Below are positions 12,536 to 14,804 of a stretch of DNA of 14,804 nucleotides, in pieces; position 1 is the stretch's first letter, and the number at the start of each line of letters is the position of its first letter. The notes under the pieces are model-generated. The model saw only the letters and a list, made by a program, of their open reading frames with translations. It was not told the origin of the DNA and did no database searches. This stretch comes from Burkholderiales bacterium (lineage in GTDB: Bacteria; Pseudomonadota; Gammaproteobacteria; Burkholderiales; Burkholderiaceae_E). Made by a program: the position numbers and the translations under genes. The stretch lies in NCBI GenBank assembly GCA_020348765.1, contig CP070753.1:952638-967441 (forward strand). Direction: 5' to 3'.

Positions 12536-14804
12536 ATGCCCAGCGATTGCCACAGCTACAGCGCAGCGCCGCACTCCGGGTTCTTCCGACGGCTGTGCGA
12601 CGGCTGGACGCAGCATGCGCCGGATCGAATCGCGACGCTGGAGGCACTGGTTGCCGCCCCGCTGGACGATGCAACGGTCGAACACCTGCTCGAGCAGCGC
12701 GTCGCCGAAGCCGCCCACACGGTCTCGCCGACCGCCACCGGCATGCGCCAGGCGCGCCAGCTGCTGCAGGCCGCCCTGATGGAGCGCGAAGCGCGCGGCC
12801 AGGCGACATTGGACGAGGTCTGCCGCGCGATGACGATCTTCGGCGAACGGTGCGTGCAACGTGCACTGGACGCCGCCAGCGAGGAGCTGACCGCGCGCTA
12901 TGGCGTGCCGCTGGACGGTCAGGGCCGCCCGCAGGATCTGCTGGTGGTCGGCATGGGCAAGGCCGGCGGCTACGAGCTCAACGTGTCATCGGACATCGAC
13001 CTCGTGTTCCTGTATCGCGACCAGGGCACCACCGCCGCCGGTGAGCAGGCGCGCTCGCAGCTGGCGGCGAGCGAGTATTTCGCCCGCCTGGGCCGCCACG
13101 TCATTCAGCTGCTCGACGAGGTGGATGGCAACGGCTTCGTGTTTCGGGTCGACATGCGGTTGCGCCCGCACGGCGATTCCGGCCCGCTGGTGGTCAGCCT
13201 GCCGATGCTCGAGGACTACCTGATCACCCAGGGCCGCGAATGGGAGCGCTTCGCCTGGCTCAAGGGCCGCGTGATCGCGACCACCCGGCACGGCGGCGAT
13301 GAGATCGCCGAGGACCTGTCGGCGCTCGAGTCGCTGATCACCCCGTTCGTCTTCCGGCGCTACCTGGACTACTCGGCCTTCGATGCGCTGCGCGACCTGC
13401 ACGGCAAGATCCGGGCCGAGGTCGCCAAGCGCGAGGCGCGGCACGGCGGCATCGACGTCAAACTGGGACGCGGCGGCATCCGCGAGGTCGAGTTCTGTGC
13501 GCAGCTGTTCCAGATCGTGCGCGGCGGCCGCGATCCGGGTCTGCGGGACCGCTCGACGCTGGCGACACTGGCCGCGATCGCGCAGCGCGGGCTGATGCCG
13601 GAGGACGACTGCGAGCGCCTGGCGGCAGCCTACGAATGGCTGCGCCGTGTCGAGCACGCGCTGCAGTTCCGCAACGATGCCCAGACCCATGTGCTGACCC
13701 AGGAGCCCGCGATGGCGGCCGAGGCCGCCGGGCTGCTCGGGGTCACGCCCGAGACGCTGATCGAACGGCTCGAGCGCGCCCGCGAGCATGTCGCGGCCGT
13801 GTTCGATGCGCTGCTCGCGGACACCTCGGCGCAGGCGCCGGCACCGGCGCCCGCCACCGCGGACCTGCCCGAAGCGGTGCGCGGGCGGGTACGCGCGCTG
13901 CGCGAGAGCCGGCGCTATCTAACGGTGCGCAGCGAGACCCGGGACACGCTCGAGCGGCTGCTGGCGCGGGCCACCACGCTGTTTCCGGGCGACCCGGACG
14001 GATCCGCGCAGTCACGGCTGATCGACCTGTTCGACACCGTGCTCGGTCGGCCCTCGTACCTTTCGCTGCTCGATCGCTTTCCGCAGGCGCTGTCGCGGCT
14101 GGCGCGCCTGCTGGCCGGAGGCAAGTGGGCGGCCGACTATGTCATCCGGCACCCGATCGTGCTCGACGAACTGCTCGACGGCCAGCTGATGGAACCGGTC
14201 GACTTCGGCCTGTGGATGCGCGAGCTTCGCGCTCAGCTCGAGATGCTGCGCTTCGACGACCAGGCCGACACCGAGCGGCAAATGGACCTGATCCGCGAAG
14301 CGCACCATGCGCAGCTGTTCCGCATCCTGGCGCAGGACCTCGAGGGCCGGCACACGGTCGAGCACGTGTCGGACCTTCTCAGCGAGCTGGCCGATCGGGT
14401 CGTGGGCCTGTCGATGGACCTGGTCTGGCAGCAGCTACCGCGCCGGCATCACGACGAGCCCGCGTTCGCGGTGATCGGCTACGGCCGCCTCGGTGGCAAG
14501 GAGCTCGGCTATGCGTCGGACCTGGACCTGGTGTTCCTGTACGACGACCCGGATGCGCAGGCGATCGAGATCTATTCCCAGTTCGGCCGGCGGCTGATGT
14601 CATGGCTGTCGACCCGCACCGCGGCCGGGATCGTGTTCGAAGTCGACCTCCGGTTGCGGCCCAACGGCGAGGCCGGCATGCTGGTCAGCTCGGTCGAGGG
14701 ATTCGACAGCTACCAGCACGACTCGGCCTGGGTCTGGGAGCACCAGGCGCTGACGCGAGCCCGCTGCGTCGCCGGCGACGCGGCCATCGGCACGCGCTTC
14801 GAGC
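12536..14804 (+). CDS. glnE: Glutamine synthetase adenylyltransferase/adenylyl-removing enzyme, cut by window edge
   Basis: GlnE attaches AMP to glutamine synthetase when nitrogen is plentiful and removes it when nitrogen is scarce, under control of PII. The first 756 codons are present; the family is usually about 900-950 residues. The N-terminal adenylyl-removing domain shows GMGKAGGYELNVSSDIDLVFLY with Asp153 and Asp155, then DMRLRPHGDSGPL and KLGRGGIREVEFCAQLFQ. After a linker rich in Ala and Pro (about residues 425-442), the C-terminal adenylylating domain begins with GYGRLGGKELGYASDLDLVFLY (Asp662, Asp664) and VDLRLRPNGEAGML, where the window ends. ATG at 12536 is the first start codon after an in-frame TAG at 12452, but it lacks a clear Shine-Dalgarno. 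No frameshift is seen. Confidence 0.95.
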   Translation, partial: MPSDCHSYSAAPHSGFFRRLCDGWTQHAPDRIATLEALVAAPLDDATVEHLLEQRVAEAAHTVSPTATGMRQARQLLQAALMEREARGQATLDEVCRAMTIFGERCVQRALDAASEELTARYGVPLDGQGRPQDLLVVGMGKAGGYELNVSSDIDLVFLYRDQGTTAAGEQARSQLAASEYFARLGRHVIQLLDEVDGNGFVFRVDMRLRPHGDSGPLVVSLPMLEDYLITQGREWERFAWLKGRVIATTRHGGDEIAEDLSALESLITPFVFRRYLDYSAFDALRDLHGKIRAEVAKREARHGGIDVKLGRGGIREVEFCAQLFQIVRGGRDPGLRDRSTLATLAAIAQRGLMPEDDCERLAAAYEWLRRVEHALQFRNDAQTHVLTQEPAMAAEAAGLLGVTPETLIERLERAREHVAAVFDALLADTSAQAPAPAPATADLPEAVRGRVRALRESRRYLTVRSETRDTLERLLARATTLFPGDPDGSAQSRLIDLFDTVLGRPSYLSLLDRFPQALSRLARLLAGGKWAADYVIRHPIVLDELLDGQLMEPVDFGLWMRELRAQLEMLRFDDQADTERQMDLIREAHHAQLFRILAQDLEGRHTVEHVSDLLSELADRVVGLSMDLVWQQLPRRHHDEPAFAVIGYGRLGGKELGYASDLDLVFLYDDPDAQAIEIYSQFGRRLMSWLSTRTAAGIVFEVDLRLRPNGEAGMLVSSVEGFDSYQHDSAWVWEHQALTRARCVAGDAAIGTRFE

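Noticed and set aside
1..14804. Mobile elements, CRISPR arrays, toxin-antitoxin or defence genes
   Set aside because: No transposase, integrase, regularly spaced repeats with spacers, or defence-type domains were seen; the 14-bp and 15-bp repeats are adjacent tandem units without spacers.

Overview
The window is GC-rich, tightly packed bacterial chromosome. Gene content and order suggest a betaproteobacterium, probably of or near the Burkholderiales. The set glnE / yhdP (AsmA-like) / tldD / aroG matches a neighbourhood I associate with that group; this taxonomic call is inference, since there is no rRNA or other marker gene. Seven genes are complete, a permease gene is cut by the left edge and glnE by the right edge. 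There are no tRNA or rRNA genes, CRISPR arrays, insertion sequences or phage genes, and no gene-free stretch reaches 300 bases.

Left part (1-3271). On the minus strand lie an ATP-binding subunit with two ABC domains and the start of its permease, joined by a GTGA overlap; they belong to the BMP/nucleoside-type ABC importers. Divergent from them is a PduO-type cobalamin adenosyltransferase with a strong Shine-Dalgarno and a perfect TATAAT. It converges on a small minus-strand protein that is a lone cyclic-nucleotide-binding domain.

Centre (3445-6290). aroG, the DAHP synthase that starts the shikimate pathway, is on the minus strand. Between its start codon and the divergent amidase gene lies the most interesting structure here: a 26-codon leader ORF with six Phe codons (every second residue from 6 to 14, plus 15), followed by a hairpin and T-tract terminator. 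Segments inside the leader ORF can form a competing antiterminator or a short protector hairpin. This is the full layout of a phenylalanine-sensing transcription attenuator. The AroG protein keeps, at identical numbering, the residues that I recall as forming the Phe allosteric pocket of E. coli AroG, so Phe would act on both enzyme activity and gene expression. Three exact or near-exact 14-bp tandem repeats sit just upstream of the likely leader promoter.

Right part (6408-14804). yhdP, tldD and a small NTF2/SnoaL-like gene run on the minus strand and look like one transcription unit; the last gene's ribosome site overlaps the tldD stop codon. glnE, the glutamine synthetase adenylyltransferase, runs divergently on the plus strand and leaves the window inside its second nucleotidyltransferase domain. 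The nitrilase-family gene that I recall between yhdP and tldD in related genomes is absent; only 121 bases with an imperfect 15-bp repeat remain there.
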